Origin: Lingula anatina
Lineage: Eukaryota > Brachiopoda > Lingulata > Lingulida > Lingulidae
NCBI RefSeq assembly: GCF_001039355.2
Contig: NW_019774180.1
Span: 464,696 to 528,695 of the forward strand
Direction: 5' to 3'
Length of the DNA: 64,000 nt
Under the pieces are notes generated by a model, which was not told the origin of the DNA, made no database searches, and saw only the letters and a list, made by a program, of their open reading frames with translations. Position numbers and translations under genes: made by a program. Shown one piece after another: positions 11,363-23,570 of this stretch (its first letter is position 1; every line of letters begins with the position of its first letter).

Positions 11363-14300
11363 TTAAGAAATGTACCAATTCCACTTCCTCTGTGTTTCTT
11401 TCTCATCATCATCACTGTCCTCCTGGCCTGGCTGTGCCCTGGTGGGCGTGGGACCACTGGTCCACCCAGATGCAGTGTTGCCAGACTTGGCACTGTCCAC
11501 TGCTTTCACAGCATTAACTTTTCTCCATATCCTCCTGTACAAAGAGAGCAATGAACTTTAATTGTTAAAGAATTTTATAATTTAATGCCCATGTACAATT
11601 TTGAAAATTTTAAAGATACTAAGTAAATGAAAAAGCAAACATGTATGACAAAACAAAGGATTTGGAGTAGACAATTCATGTGGGAAGAAAATCATATCAC
11701 CTCAGTAAGAACATTGCAAACGAGATGGAACAACTGTATAACCATTTTCAAAGTATAACAACAGATAGAATCTTTCAAAGGGTGAAAAATGGCCATCCTA
11801 AGATAAAAGTTTGGTCTTTTGTTTATATGACTTTAAATATTCTTCTTGATTCTTTGATGAAAAGACCAAGCAGAAGGTAATTTTAAGGAAACTGGGGCAA
11901 AATAATCAGATACCCATCATTCTGTCCACAACACCCAGGCAATTTCACTGTGTCACATACTGACATGCAGAAATGAATTTATAAATAAAAAATCAAACCA
12001 CAAGATTTTTCATTTGCAAGTAAGTAATTACATGAAAATATATTCTGTAACCTCATGCATTGATATTTTACAGAAAGGCACACCAAAAGCAACAACATAA
12101 GCAGTAAAGTGAATATGGCATGCAGAACCACCACATTTTATATCCTTGATCAGGGGTAACAACATCAACAGTTACAATGGCAGATCCAAGTGGCAGAAAA
12201 AAATCTGAAATATATCTCTTTCTGAGCTTGCCTTTTCCAGTAAAGTTTTAAATTCTCCAAATATGTATTAAGTCCAAAAATAGGACCAAAGTTAGGGGAA
12301 TATTCTGCACAAAATCTGACCCTTTCTCAAACTGTTATTCTCTATCCTTTTCTGAAAACCCTGGATCTGCCACTGGCAAACTCAAACATTATTTGTGTTT
12401 ACCATCTAACAGGGTTCTAAGACTCCTACATTGGTGAATGCAGGGAAGAAAAGCAGTGTGAATATATTATAACAACACTGGAAATAATAAGTGAGTTGTG
12501 CATGCCATGTTAATGTTGAAATTATACATACTTAGTAAAACTTTAAAAATTTCTACATGTTCAAAATAAGTATATTCATTTATGAAGTATTATAAAATTA
12601 AAGAGTTAGAAGAAGAGATCTGTAAGAACTCCCTTATTGTATGTGTTGTCAAGGAAAATATAGCATGCAGTACACAATGCAGAATAAAACGGTACTATCA
12701 CACAATAAACATGGCTAAAAATTTATTTACCTAATGTCTCTCTCGCTTAGTTCCGCATCATCTATAATTTCATGGAAATCATTTTCCATTTCTTCTATTT
12801 CCTTGTCACAGAACTCATTTTGTTTCATTAGCTTCTGGATTTCAATCTGAATGTAAAAATAAGTGAAAGGAATAAAATAGAAAAAAAAAGCCAATTTAAT
12901 TAAAAAAATAATATAATTATGGTATATTTAATTACCAAAAGACAAAATGTTCTATTTATCAACTACCACACTATATTTTGAAATAAAATAAAATCACTCT
13001 TAAACAAAGGTAATAAAAGAATGTCTTGAAAATGTCTTGCACGACAATTACAGTTCCATAGATAAAAATGAAAAAAAGTTATTTTGAAGATCAAACCCAT
13101 GGTCAAAATTTAATTTTTTTTAATATTATTTTTTTCACATCAGTATTTTTTAAATTAATAATCTTTTGCATAACTATGAATCAATCAAAATACCTCCGTT
13201 TCCTTAACACATTGTTCCAAATGATTGCACACACTGCTTGGCACAAACTTTTCATGTAGGTGATGCCTGGTAGCATTGATAGTCTCTAGCTTCTCAGTGA
13301 TACTGGTGTGTAAGTCCTGCACCTGTTCAGCCAGGTCCTGCTTCTGCACACCTACAAATGTGGGTATAATGCGCTTCGGAGGTTCTGAAAAAATAAAAAT
13401 AAATATATGCATTAACAACACTGAGTGAATACTGCTGTATAGAATGCTTATTGAATGGATTTCTGACCTGCACATTTTAGAATTTAATGAAAGTATTAAA
13501 TGAAATAGCAGAATTTAGTGAAAGTATCAAATGGAGTGGCTAGAATTTATGAAATGTTTAGAATGATTTTACAGTGTTTTGAAAAAAAAATTATATAACT
13601 TTGGTTTGTTTCAGAAAAATAGCACACACTGACTTTATTGGTCATAGTTAAGTAATTAAGGATTGGGTCATGGTAAAATTAAAGATACTGGTGTGTTTTG
13701 TACCTGGTTCAGGAGCTGCAGCAGCTAGTTCAAGTTCATGCTGGACTTCTTTTCTAAGGCTGAAAAAATTGATATTCCAAATTAGTGCCATGCATTTTGT
13801 TAGAGTTAATAGCTACTCTTACACGAGCAACAATGATAAAAGATGTAAATCTAACCCTTTGTCACTTCACTTAAATTCTTATTTATTTTGAAAAATTATC
13901 AATGAACATAAGAATGATTTACATGTAAGAAGTATTTTACAATTTGTTACATTACAGGAGACATGAATTGAGAAAGAATGTTTACTTCTCCCTATGTATC
14001 TTTATGAGAAATGTAAAATACACACCTTTCATTCAGAGAGAGCATCTTCTTTGCCTCACTTTCCATGAACTCCACACTGGATTTATCTGCCTCCAGATGC
14101 TTGGGTTTTGATGTACCTCTGTCAGACAGTTGTTGGATCTGTTCGTACAGTTTATTGTGTTGAGAGGTCTGAGAGTCCAGCAAAGTGGACAGATAGTTGT
14201 CATACTCTCCCTTTGAAATGATAAAATATATTATTGAAGTGAAAGTCAAGAGACAGTGGTACAGTGCATTGATTACATCAAGGATCAATGCCAGCATTAC

Positions 14301-16032
14301 TTGTCTTTGTCTTAAGCCAACTAGTCACTCAAATTTAGTAGATCTGAGAAAAGTACATGTAATTGTCAGAACCAAAGATAAAATGGGCAAGAAAAATCTA
14401 CAATATCCACTACTTCCACAAGTCTAATCAGACTAGTGTTAAAGTTTTATTTTATTTTGCTAGTCTAAATGCCAAATCTACTATAGTCAACTTCATGAAT
14501 CTTGTACCTTGACAAAGTGGCTAATGTTGCAGACTGCAGGTTGACTCTACTAAGTATTGTATGTTACACATTTTCTTGAGTGATACTGGGATATGATAAG
14601 CATTTGACCAAGATTATAAATACTTATAACTTAGTAGTATTTGCTAAATAACATTATGAATGAAAACTTACCTTGATCTGTCTGAGCACATATGCAAATG
14701 TAGGAGATTCTCTTATCATGTCATCTAATGTGTTACTGTAGATTTGTAGTCTGTGAAAATTAGGACCATAACCATCATATGGTAATGTTGCTAATTCCTA
14801 AAAAACAACAGAATATTAAAAATGGTGAAAAGAGCAAAGAACAATCTAAATATATTTCAATATTCAAAATTAATCTTTTTATATGTACATGTTATATCTA
14901 CAATATCTATAAGTCTTCACCATAATGTAATGTTTATAATTCTTCATCTTAACTTGTTATGTTTATAAAAGAACAATTATAGGCTACCCTATCAATGACA
15001 CCCAGGTGAAGATCAATACAACTGAAAGAAGTTGATAGAAATCAATTCAGCACCACAGTTCAAATGCCCAAGATCAATAACATTCATTAATTAGTCTACG
15101 TACATATGCCATTGATAAAAAAATAATAAAAAAAGATACTCTACCTCCTTCAGCTTCTGTTCCAGCTGTTCTACAGCTTTCTGCCCTGACATGACCTCTC
15201 TCTCCATAGCATCTTGTTTCCTAATCACAGTCTTTTCAAAATCTTTAAGGCGATCATACTGATCTCTTTTTGTCACTCCACCTAAGTGGCTTGAAATAAA
15301 CCTATGCTTAAATGTATGAGGTGGATGTTTAGGGATAAGATTCCTTGGGGATTCATCCCTTGCTTTATCCTCCTCCTCCTCATCAGTATTTTCATTGTCC
15401 ATGCTTTCCCACCGCCCCTTTTCTGGTTCTCTTGGACTGGGTAGCATGACATCTGGAAGCCTCAGCTCCTCAACTAGCACTGGAGGTTCTGTCTGTAATC
15501 CGTCATATGAGTCCTCACTTTGAGGAGGAGGAGACTCAGAGACTCTACCATCTGCAAAATTCTCTATGTCTTTTAATCTATGTTTTTTAACAGGTTTTAG
15601 ATTTTTTGGTGTTTTATGGGCTTCTGGTGACTGACTTGGTGACAAGCTTGTTTTCCCATCTACTAAATGTTCGATATCTTTCAATCTGTTCTTTTTTGGG
15701 GTTCCTTTAGTCCTATGTGTCCTAGTTGGTGGAGGATTTGGAAGGGCACCTGATGTCCCAACACTAAAGTCCATGATGGCTTTTTCCATTTCTGATTTAT
15801 TTTGAAGTCCTCTTTTTGGTTTTGCAAGCACATGTTTTTGCTTCATTGTAAGTTGTCCAGCATGAGCACTAGGCCATGATTTAAAGGTTGCCATCTCTGG
15901 TGGTTTATGGAGTTTAGATTCATTGAGATGACCTCCACTATAATCCATGATATCTTTCCTATGTGCAACCACCACCTGTTCCAGTAATTCATTCAGTCTT
16001 CTATCTCTGCCTCTTTCAGCAGCCATAGTCAT
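11363..16032 (-). CDS. Coiled-coil protein with TSNAXIP1_N-like domain (C6orf118-like)
   Basis: Seven coding exons join without phase errors: 16032-15145, 14797-14672, 14210-14026, 13759-13704, 13384-13194, 12846-12731 and 11534-11363, giving 577 aa. The N-terminal third is basic and low in complexity, with short repeated phrases (RKDIMDYSGG, EKAIMDFSVG, RLKDIEHLVDGK, RLKDIENFADGR). Next comes a coiled coil (about residues 265-296), then LPYDGYGPNFHRLQIYSNTL, DSPTF and IKGEYDNYLSTLLDSQ. The latter resembles the Translin-associated factor X-interacting N-terminal domain of TSNAXIP1 and human C6orf118. More coiled coil and an acidic, Ser-rich tail follow. The ATG pair at 16032 and 16026 follows an acceptor at 16044-16045, so a 5' UTR exon lies upstream, probably near 17.6 kb. 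Relatives are testis or cilium associated in vertebrates; the role here is inferred only. The family assignment is from memory of motifs. Confidence 0.75.
12178..12372. repeat. Inverted-repeat element with TGGCAGATCC ends, in an intron
   Basis: TGGCAGATCC at the left and its inverse GGATCTGCCA at the right bound about 195 bp of non-coding sequence in the last intron of the coiled-coil gene. The ends resemble those of the element at 33509-33665 (GGGGCAGATCC), so the two may belong to one MITE family. Confidence 0.45.
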
Positions 16033-16075
16033 AGCGTAAGTACCTGTAAAATAAAGAAAACTAAGAATGTGCATA

Positions 16076-18020
16076 TACTAGTACAGTGTACAGAATAAGA
16101 CACTGTATGTCTTGAAACACTTACTTTGTCATAAAATCGAAATGAAATAAGCATGGTGTTAAAGTGCCTTTTACCGGTACCTCAAAACACCTGCTAGACT
16201 TGTGAAAAATTAGTCAATAAGCAAAGGTATACTTATTGAAGTGCTTTTTAGACACATATTGATTTTCCGCGTGTGCAGACAATCTATCCACACTTAATAA
16301 ACAGAAATATTGATTTTATCCTAAAATTGTGCAAATTTATGTTTTATAATTGCTCTTGATCAATATAAGAGCACAAAAGGACATTTTATCATAAGAAATG
16401 CTGTCACATTGTATCAACAATGACTCAAAGAACAGGAAACTTACTAAATGAACATCAATTTAACACCTCAGTGATATGTGTTATTATTATTATTATTCAA
16501 ATATTCACTTATGTCTGTCAAGACCCTCCTTTGACCTCCTTAAGTTGGTTATCTGGTATGTCCATAAGTTTCATGGCACTTATCATGTCCATAAGAACCA
16601 GACTATTTTGTCCAAATATTTTAAACTAAATATAGCAAAATTTTTAGTTCCGGCTGGATATTTCAACACTTCTCCCCCTAATCACCAAGGTACTCAGTAT
16701 GCCATATCCAAAGTCAATTACAGTACCATAAACTTATTTTGAGTCTTTAGCCTCTCTCATAATGCCTCATTAATTGTATGAGAAACTTCTCATGCTCAGA
16801 GCCTTCAAAGGGGAAGGGGGATGTCTGGACACTTCTCATAAAACAGGCCAGAGGCAACAAGACTCAGTGGGCTATGTATTTATACAGTTTACCATCACTT
16901 CCACCTGAGTTGCAGGTGTGATAAAGTATTACACCAGTCACAAAGCAAAGTTAGCAGTATTTCATGGATCAATACTGTGTACTAAGAATAGACCTTTCTT
17001 CCAAAATTCAATATTGTTTATCAACATCAATAACTTTTTTAAGGGATACATTTGGGCATAGATTTGTTACAATTTGCAGAGGCAAAAGCAATTATAATAT
17101 GAATAAAACCTATTTAAAGTGCTTATTTATTGGTTCATGCAACAGTTTGATAACATTTTAGTATTTTTATTCTACCGGTATGTTTCTTGTACATGTACTT
17201 ACACAAGCCATTGTTAATACTTACACAAGCCATTTGTATGTGAGGTCACAAAAAACCTTAAGAGTTTGTAATACAGGTGGTTAATACGCCTTAACTGAGG
17301 CAAAGGCAGTTTTGTGCTATATAGCCTTGATACTGTAAATTGTATTTAAAGATTATAGGGCACTGTTAAACAAATATATCCATTCTACAGTATTTATGCC
17401 AAGGTTTGTAATGGTACACATCGATAATAGACACGCCAGTGCCTATTTCAGAACTGTTTTCTGATATTCCTAAAATACCGAAAATCAAAATATTATGTTA
17501 CTCGTCCATTAAGATCAATACACTTCCAATGACATCTGCCATTTAAAAGATGTCTGTGAGCAGTAAACAGGAAGGCTAAGAACATACTTACTAGTCAATC
17601 AAACTCTTAATGTAGTAAATACACCTGCAACAAAACAATGTCAATGATCCGCCATGACAGTTTCACCATCGTTTCCGTAGCAACCATCTGTGACCTTCAC
17701 ATTACTGAAGACAAGCCAAAAATAAATTCAAATGTTTGTGAAAATCACAGAAGTTGGTTCAATTTTTCTGAATAAATTTAAATAAAATTTAAATTAATCG
17801 AAAGCAGTTTGTTGATAACTGGCAATTTTATGAGTTTGAATTTAAGTTATGTGTCGTTTCTTGCAGTGCTCCAGTAGGTGGCTCTACCTGTAGCAGCTCT
17901 TCTGTGTTGAAAGAACGAAATGTCGAAAAGGAGGAAATTTAGAACATTGAATTGACTCATCACATTAGAGGCTCTTTGGTCAGAATGTGCCGTTTCTGTT
18001 GCGGCTGTGGTGACAGGTAA
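16076..18020. other. Intergenic region and possible divergent promoter
   Basis: This lies between the minus-strand coiled-coil gene and the plus-strand INSC locus. Donor-like sequence on the minus strand near 17590 (GTAAGTATG) and on the plus strand at 18017 (ACAG then GTAAAA) would fit first exons of the two genes starting around 17.6-18.0 kb on opposite strands. It contains a short ATT run near 16480 and no coding homology. Without transcript data the first exons are guesses. Confidence 0.35.
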
Positions 18021-18487
18021 AAACGTATTAAAATATCAGAGAAATTGTGACTCTGTATGAGTTTTATGCGAGTTTTGTACATTGGAAACTTTTGATCAAA
18101 ATTAGACTGAATAAGACGAACTCCAACTGTTCAAGCAGGGAATTATATTGGATATAATTCCCTGGTTCAAGTTAGTCTTTATTTATCATCCATAAGTTTG
18201 TGAATACTAATAGGGATTGGTTATCGTGATGAAGCGTGCTGATTGTAGATTTTACCCATATAAAGCCGCTGTCTATCCATCATGACTCGAGATATTAAAA
18301 TATTTGTTGACTAACTTTCATGCACAGAAGTCCTTCCTGTAAGTTTAACGTGAGTACCTATGACAAGTGCAGTGATGCACTTTAAAACCGACATCTTCAT
18401 GTACATCTAAAGAAATTTATGTCCTAGTGAGTTAAAGGTAATGTTAACTTTAAAAGTGCTCTCCTACATTTAGAGTACACATAGAGT

Positions 18488-18697
18488 GCATTCCCAGAGA
18501 TTTAGATCGATCTATCCGGATCAACCTAACTCCCTGGGGGTTCACACTAAATTGCAGTCAGCTGAGCGCGCACGGTAGTTAATTACCTCCTTACAGCTTT
18601 TAGTAAGCGGGACAGACTTTTAAGCTGGCTAAGCTGACAGTAATCTAGTGAGACTCCCTACAGGGATAGATCGATCTGAAATATGTGGGAATGGGGT
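18488..18697. mobile_element. MITE, about 210 bp, with apparent 8-bp target duplication
   Basis: The ends are inverted copies: CATTCCCAGAGATTT plus AGATCGATCTATCC on the left, and on the right the inverse reads CATTCCCACATATTTC plus AGATCGATCTATCC. CATAGAGT occurs immediately outside both ends (18480-18487 and 18698-18705), matching an 8-bp target-site duplication as made by hAT-type transposases. There is no coding content, so it would be a non-autonomous passenger. Confidence 0.65.
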
Positions 18698-20845
18698 CAT
18701 AGAGTAAGGCAAACTCTTAAGTCATCTCCAGAGCTCTATAGAATTATATTCAGTAGAACAGTGTTTGTTTGAAATTATCAAACTGCAAATAATATACATC
18801 AGTGTCCTATTCCTACCAAATTAATTTTATTCATTGCAGCAAAATAAAAGAGGTGGTGAATGTCATTTACTACCAGTTTAGCTGTCCCTACAAGTGGGAT
18901 GGACACTTGACACTGATTGCCTTTCTTCACCTGGTTATTTACATGGCTGCCAACAGTACACATTGTTGTGAAATAACTAGGACCAATGAGATAAACTTCC
19001 TTCTTCCCCATGGAAATGAAAATTCTTAGTCTTTTTGAACAACAGAACTTGGGAATAAACTCTAACTCGTATAACCTTAATCTGAGTCCCTGTGGAATTT
19101 GAAGTGATTTGCTTATATCCAGAACTTAGGTTTGAACTCAAAAACATTATTTTAGGAAAAAATAGTGAGAGAGGTATAGATTAATGAGAAGCTGTCTGGG
19201 ATAATATGACAGTTGAGAGTCATAATGAATAATACATTATTTAAAACTATAAGCCTCTTTTTTCCTCTTAATTTAGAAAAAGATGAAGGTGTTATAATAT
19301 GGAAAGATGCTGACTTTATAAAGCTTGAAATACTAGCCCTTTAATTCCAAACTGTATGCTAGTTTAATGGAGCTCTGTTGCAGTTTTAATAAATATTTTC
19401 AATCATAATCTTCACCTCTGTGATTAATGACACTGCTATCCCTGCCTGGCTATTCCAGTGCATTTGTATACATAAGTAAATTTATACAGGCACAATCAGA
19501 CCAAGATGTTTTAGTTGGGAAATCTTTAAGGGGCCAAAATCTCATCATCAGACTAATGGATTGTTTACAAAGGACTTCAGAGTGGGAATCAGTGAGTGCC
19601 ATTTGGAATGTATTTGAAATCCAGTTGCCTGATGATTACGTTTGACAGACAACTTGTCTAAAATTGTCTTGGTATACATGAGTACGGGTTACCTAGTGTG
19701 TCACATGTAAATCAGTGTGCATTAGATATATATGCTGCCTTCATAATACTCTTTGGAATGTTAATTGTGAAGTGTTGTAGCTTAAACCCAACAGATTATT
19801 CAATACAAACATTATGTTGTAACCTGTTATCGTTAACAATTATTGTCACTTTGCGTGGAATGATTGTTATTTTTCCATTACATAATAAGTTACATGTACA
19901 ATGAAAATAGCCTAAATTGTAGACCACCAAAAGAGCTCTTTATATAAGGTTGGCAAAATTATGATACCACTGTAAGTATATATCATAGTCTATCCTAACT
20001 ATCGGTAATTGAAAAACTTGGTGTTTAGGATCTGAGATTCATTATTTGCATTAGGAACCAAAAGGTATAAAACTTAAAGCACAATTGATTTTGATCATTA
20101 GATATTGCTGCATTTAATAATATTTATGGCATACATACATGAGATACATACAGTAAGTGCATGCTCAATTTAAGGCTAGACTTTAGAAAAATCAGTGACT
20201 TAAGACCAATTGTAGATAAGATAATAAAATAAATGTACATTGTAGGTATGCCCCCTCCCAATTTCATAACTAGTAAAACATGAATTCAGTGTATTGAAGT
20301 TGTTTGATGGATGTGCAACACAGAAAGGGTGTGGTTAGAAATGACGTACATGTATCTCATCTACAAACACCACTGACATCTGTATAATTTATTGGTGTGA
20401 AAACATCAGCGCAAGTCCCGAGTTCTCAAGATTATAAAAGTAATGAGGCGCCATCAACATTGTGGGAAGAAGAAATAATATTGAGCTTTCTTTTTAAAAA
20501 TACATGTGACCTCCGTATGAATTCCAACCTCTGCCCCTGGTAATAAAGGTATTCAGTTTAAAGCCCTTTCTACCCTTTGAGTAACTTTCTCTCTGCATTT
20601 AGTCAGCACTTAATACCTGAATAGTCAGTATTATTTCACATATTACTTATTCACATTCATAATATAGGGGAGGGCAAAGGAACAATTGGTAGGTCATTGA
20701 ACCATTGTGAGAGGTGTTTAGGCAATAGATTTATTACAAAGTAGTCTTAAATAGCTGTCTAAATGGGAATAAGTCTAATCCAAATATCTGCCCACTTAAA
20801 AACATTCTAGTGGCAATAAAATGGGCTGATTGCATTCTTTTGCAG

Positions 20846-20979
20846 GTGTTCTTAGAGCAACACAGTCAAACTGAATACTTTGAAAGTCATGTAATGATCC
20901 AGCAAACATCAACAGGGTGGTGCATAGGGAAGTAAACTGCAGAGGCATTTTGGTGGTTATTATAGCCTTGTTGTACCAG
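20846..20979 (+). other. Possible non-coding 5' exon of INSC
   Basis: A good acceptor (TTCTTTTGCAG) precedes and a donor (CAG then GTAAGC) follows. Spliced to 23255-23318 and 30844-30970, the frame that enters INSC would have a TGA in this exon and no ATG before 30882. This supports 30882 as the start and this exon as 5' UTR. It rests on splice signals alone. Confidence 0.3.
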
Positions 20980-21765
20980 GTAAGCTGAAAATATTATTCT
21001 CTTGGTATTGTTTTTGTTGGCATTGCTTTGTATGAGACTTTGTGAATGTGCCTAGAATAGACCATGATACAAAGCTGAGGAGAAAAGAGATGTTTATTGA
21101 ACAGCACCAATGATGCCTGTCCTAGGTATGAGACCGTGGAATCGGAGCCACAACAAGACCAGTGTTGTGCGTCTCTTGGCTTTAATTAGTGATAGTGGGG
21201 TTGTCAGCTTTTCACATTAATAGATATTTTTAAAAATTTACTTTGAAGTTCCCTCTTACCATTTTTTCAGTGTTATTCTAATTTTTCAATTTCATATGAG
21301 AATAATGGGTGTATACATATGTGATTTTGTAATGTTGACCTCTTGCAAATTGTTTTAAATAACTGTTGCTGGATTTGCCTCCATGAATGTAAAATATTTG
21401 TATTGGAAATGAAGCTAAAAATGATGCTATTTTGGTTTCTACTTCAGTTAGTTGATCCAGCTGCATTTGTGATGTGTTTTTGGCACTGAATAATCATTTT
21501 GCATGCCTGGACACATATCTTGTAGCTTATTGAATTGTTATTGTCTTAAATGATAATTCCTGGCAATTTAGAAAGTAATTGACAGCTAGAGTAGTTGGTT
21601 TGTCATATTAAAAAATGAAGGTGTAGTCAGTCATTTATCTCCCAATTGACATTTTTATGTATAAAGATACACCTGTGTGGTCTTGATGCAGTTCTATTCC
21701 ATGGGTACGGAACATTCCCTTAGGTACCTTTCACATTAGTCCCAGAAGGATGGAATCTGATTTGA

Positions 21766-21932
21766 CAGGCCCGTAGCCAGGGGGGTTCGGGGGGTTCGAA
21801 AGAACCGCCCCTTTTGCTGGGAAAAGGTCCACTTTGGGTAAAGTTTGATCAAGGTACATGGCATTTTTATGGGAAAAGGTCCACTTTTTCAGAAAAAGAA
21901 CCCCCCTTTTGAAATTGCTGGCTACGGGCCTG
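21766..21932. mobile_element. MITE with CAGGCCCGTAGCCAG terminal inverted repeats, copy 1
   Basis: Perfect 15-bp terminal inverted repeats (CAGGCCCGTAGCCAG and CTGGCTACGGGCCTG) bound 167 bp. TTTGA flanks both sides (21761-21765 and 21933-21937) as a likely 5-bp target duplication. The interior holds GGGTTCGAAAGAACCG and GGGAAAAGGTCCACTTT phrases and no gene. A second copy lies at 26809-26976. Confidence 0.8.
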
Positions 21933-23254
21933 TTTGATATCAGTGATGTCATCATTCTATCTGTTATAATGATGTGTGTAAGAAATTGTTATCAGAAGAG
22001 TGTTATTTTCTTAACATTAGCTAGGATGTGGTGCTCTGCTCATAACTGGCATAAGGCTGTGCAGACATAAGCTTGATTATACTTTAAGAGGTCCTAGGTT
22101 CCATGTACATTTTTTTTGGATTCAGTCTAATAAAGTGGAAAAAAAACAAAGCTAGCACAGTAATGAATATTACTGCACAAACATACTCATCAATAAAAAA
22201 TTGACATTCTGTTAATGTAGCATTGTCCTGGTATTGGTTTTGTGACTTTTTTCTAGCAGATCACAAATTACGAAGGCAAACAGATAACATGATAATACAC
22301 TCAGCTTCTCATTGTTATGACACTTATTGTGTAGGGGAATATAGCTCATAAGTTTCATGTACTAGTACTCTTCTGATTGGAATGAATGATGGGTAGAAAT
22401 TGCTCTTGAAAAACAATTCCCTTTTCAATAACAACCAGGGATAGAATATGGGCATCAATAATATCTCTACAGAGCAGGCACACATTGAAATTATGCTGCC
22501 AGTATAGATTAATCAGTTGAACCTTATGCTGGTTAGGTAGGAACAGTGCTCTATATGATCTGAAGGTAAGGCTGGATTTTGGTTACCATTATATTTTATA
22601 TATTTTTATTATTTTTTCCAATTTACTGAAAAATGTGAAAAATTTGCATGAAGAAGATGAATGAGGATTATTACCTTTTGATTGATTGATTTGTTTTTAT
22701 GTTAAAATTTCCAGAGATTTCATCATTTTTGCTAACTGGTTTTCATACATACAACAAAATATGCTAAAAACAAAGTGACCTGATTTACAAATATTTCCAT
22801 CTCAAATAGTTGTTCATTGGTTTGTTTGTAAGTCTAACACTAGCACTTAACAGTATATGAAATGCATGGTAGCATGCTATGTGTGTTTCTTTAGGTTTCA
22901 GAACTTCCCATACTGTACCACTGTAAGAATAAAGTTAACAAATATTATCATGAAGTTATTGGCAGTCTCTTGAACTATTACCTTATTAACCAATTTCAAC
23001 TTAAACTTTGTGCATATTTTTTTTTACTGCCTTCATTACTTGTAACTTTTAAAGTTCTTAACTCAAATGTCCAGAACTCAGTTTAAAATCTGTGTTATGT
23101 ATCCATGAATTGGATGAACGTAACTCCAGATTCCACAGTGGTCGTGTATCTGATTTACTCAGCTGATCCCAAGATTCTCTGTTATTATGTGCTTTGCTGG
23201 GATCTGATGATTTCATACATAATGTATTGAACTCAGTTGTCATTTTCTCTTCAG

Positions 23255-23318
23255 GAAACCGTCCCACTCACTGTGATAATACAGTCAAGGTACCAGGCAG
23301 TACTATCAGGACTAGCAG
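23255..23318 (+). other. Possible non-coding 5' exon of INSC
   Basis: A 64-nt segment with a strong acceptor before it (CATTTTCTCTTCAG) and a donor after it (AGCAG then GTGAGT). Its frame is open into the next INSC exon but has no ATG, so it is read here as 5' UTR. Confidence 0.35.
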
Positions 23319-23525
23319 GTGAGTTGTTGAAGCTATATGATATGTTTAACAAATTTGGAAACTAAATTGTCTTACTAAGTTTGTTTAACTAGTATTCTTT
23401 TCATAATTAGTTTTATATCCCTTCAGTGTGTTTAAGATTATTGAGTAATTTTAATGTATTCATATAATAAATTGAAGTGTAAAATTAGTGTTTTAGAATT
23501 ACAGTATTAATCCTTGCCAGAGCAT

Positions 23526-23526
<1 letters not shown>

Positions 23527-23569
<43 letters not shown>
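23527..23569. repeat. (TG)n microsatellite
   Basis: About 20 TG dinucleotides. A second TG run lies at about 25751-25790. Confidence 0.95.

Positions 23570-23570
<1 letters not shown>

Noticed and set aside
18011-18016. Splicing the exon ending here directly to 23255 to give a coding start MCRFCCGCG
   Set aside because: The resulting frame meets a stop a few codons into the next exon.
19427-19645. 72-codon open frame considered as an INSC 5' exon
   Set aside because: No homology to INSC and no matching splice sites in the needed phase.
21731-21955. Open frame across the CAGGCCCGTAGCC element
   Set aside because: It lies mostly within the MITE and reflects its base composition.
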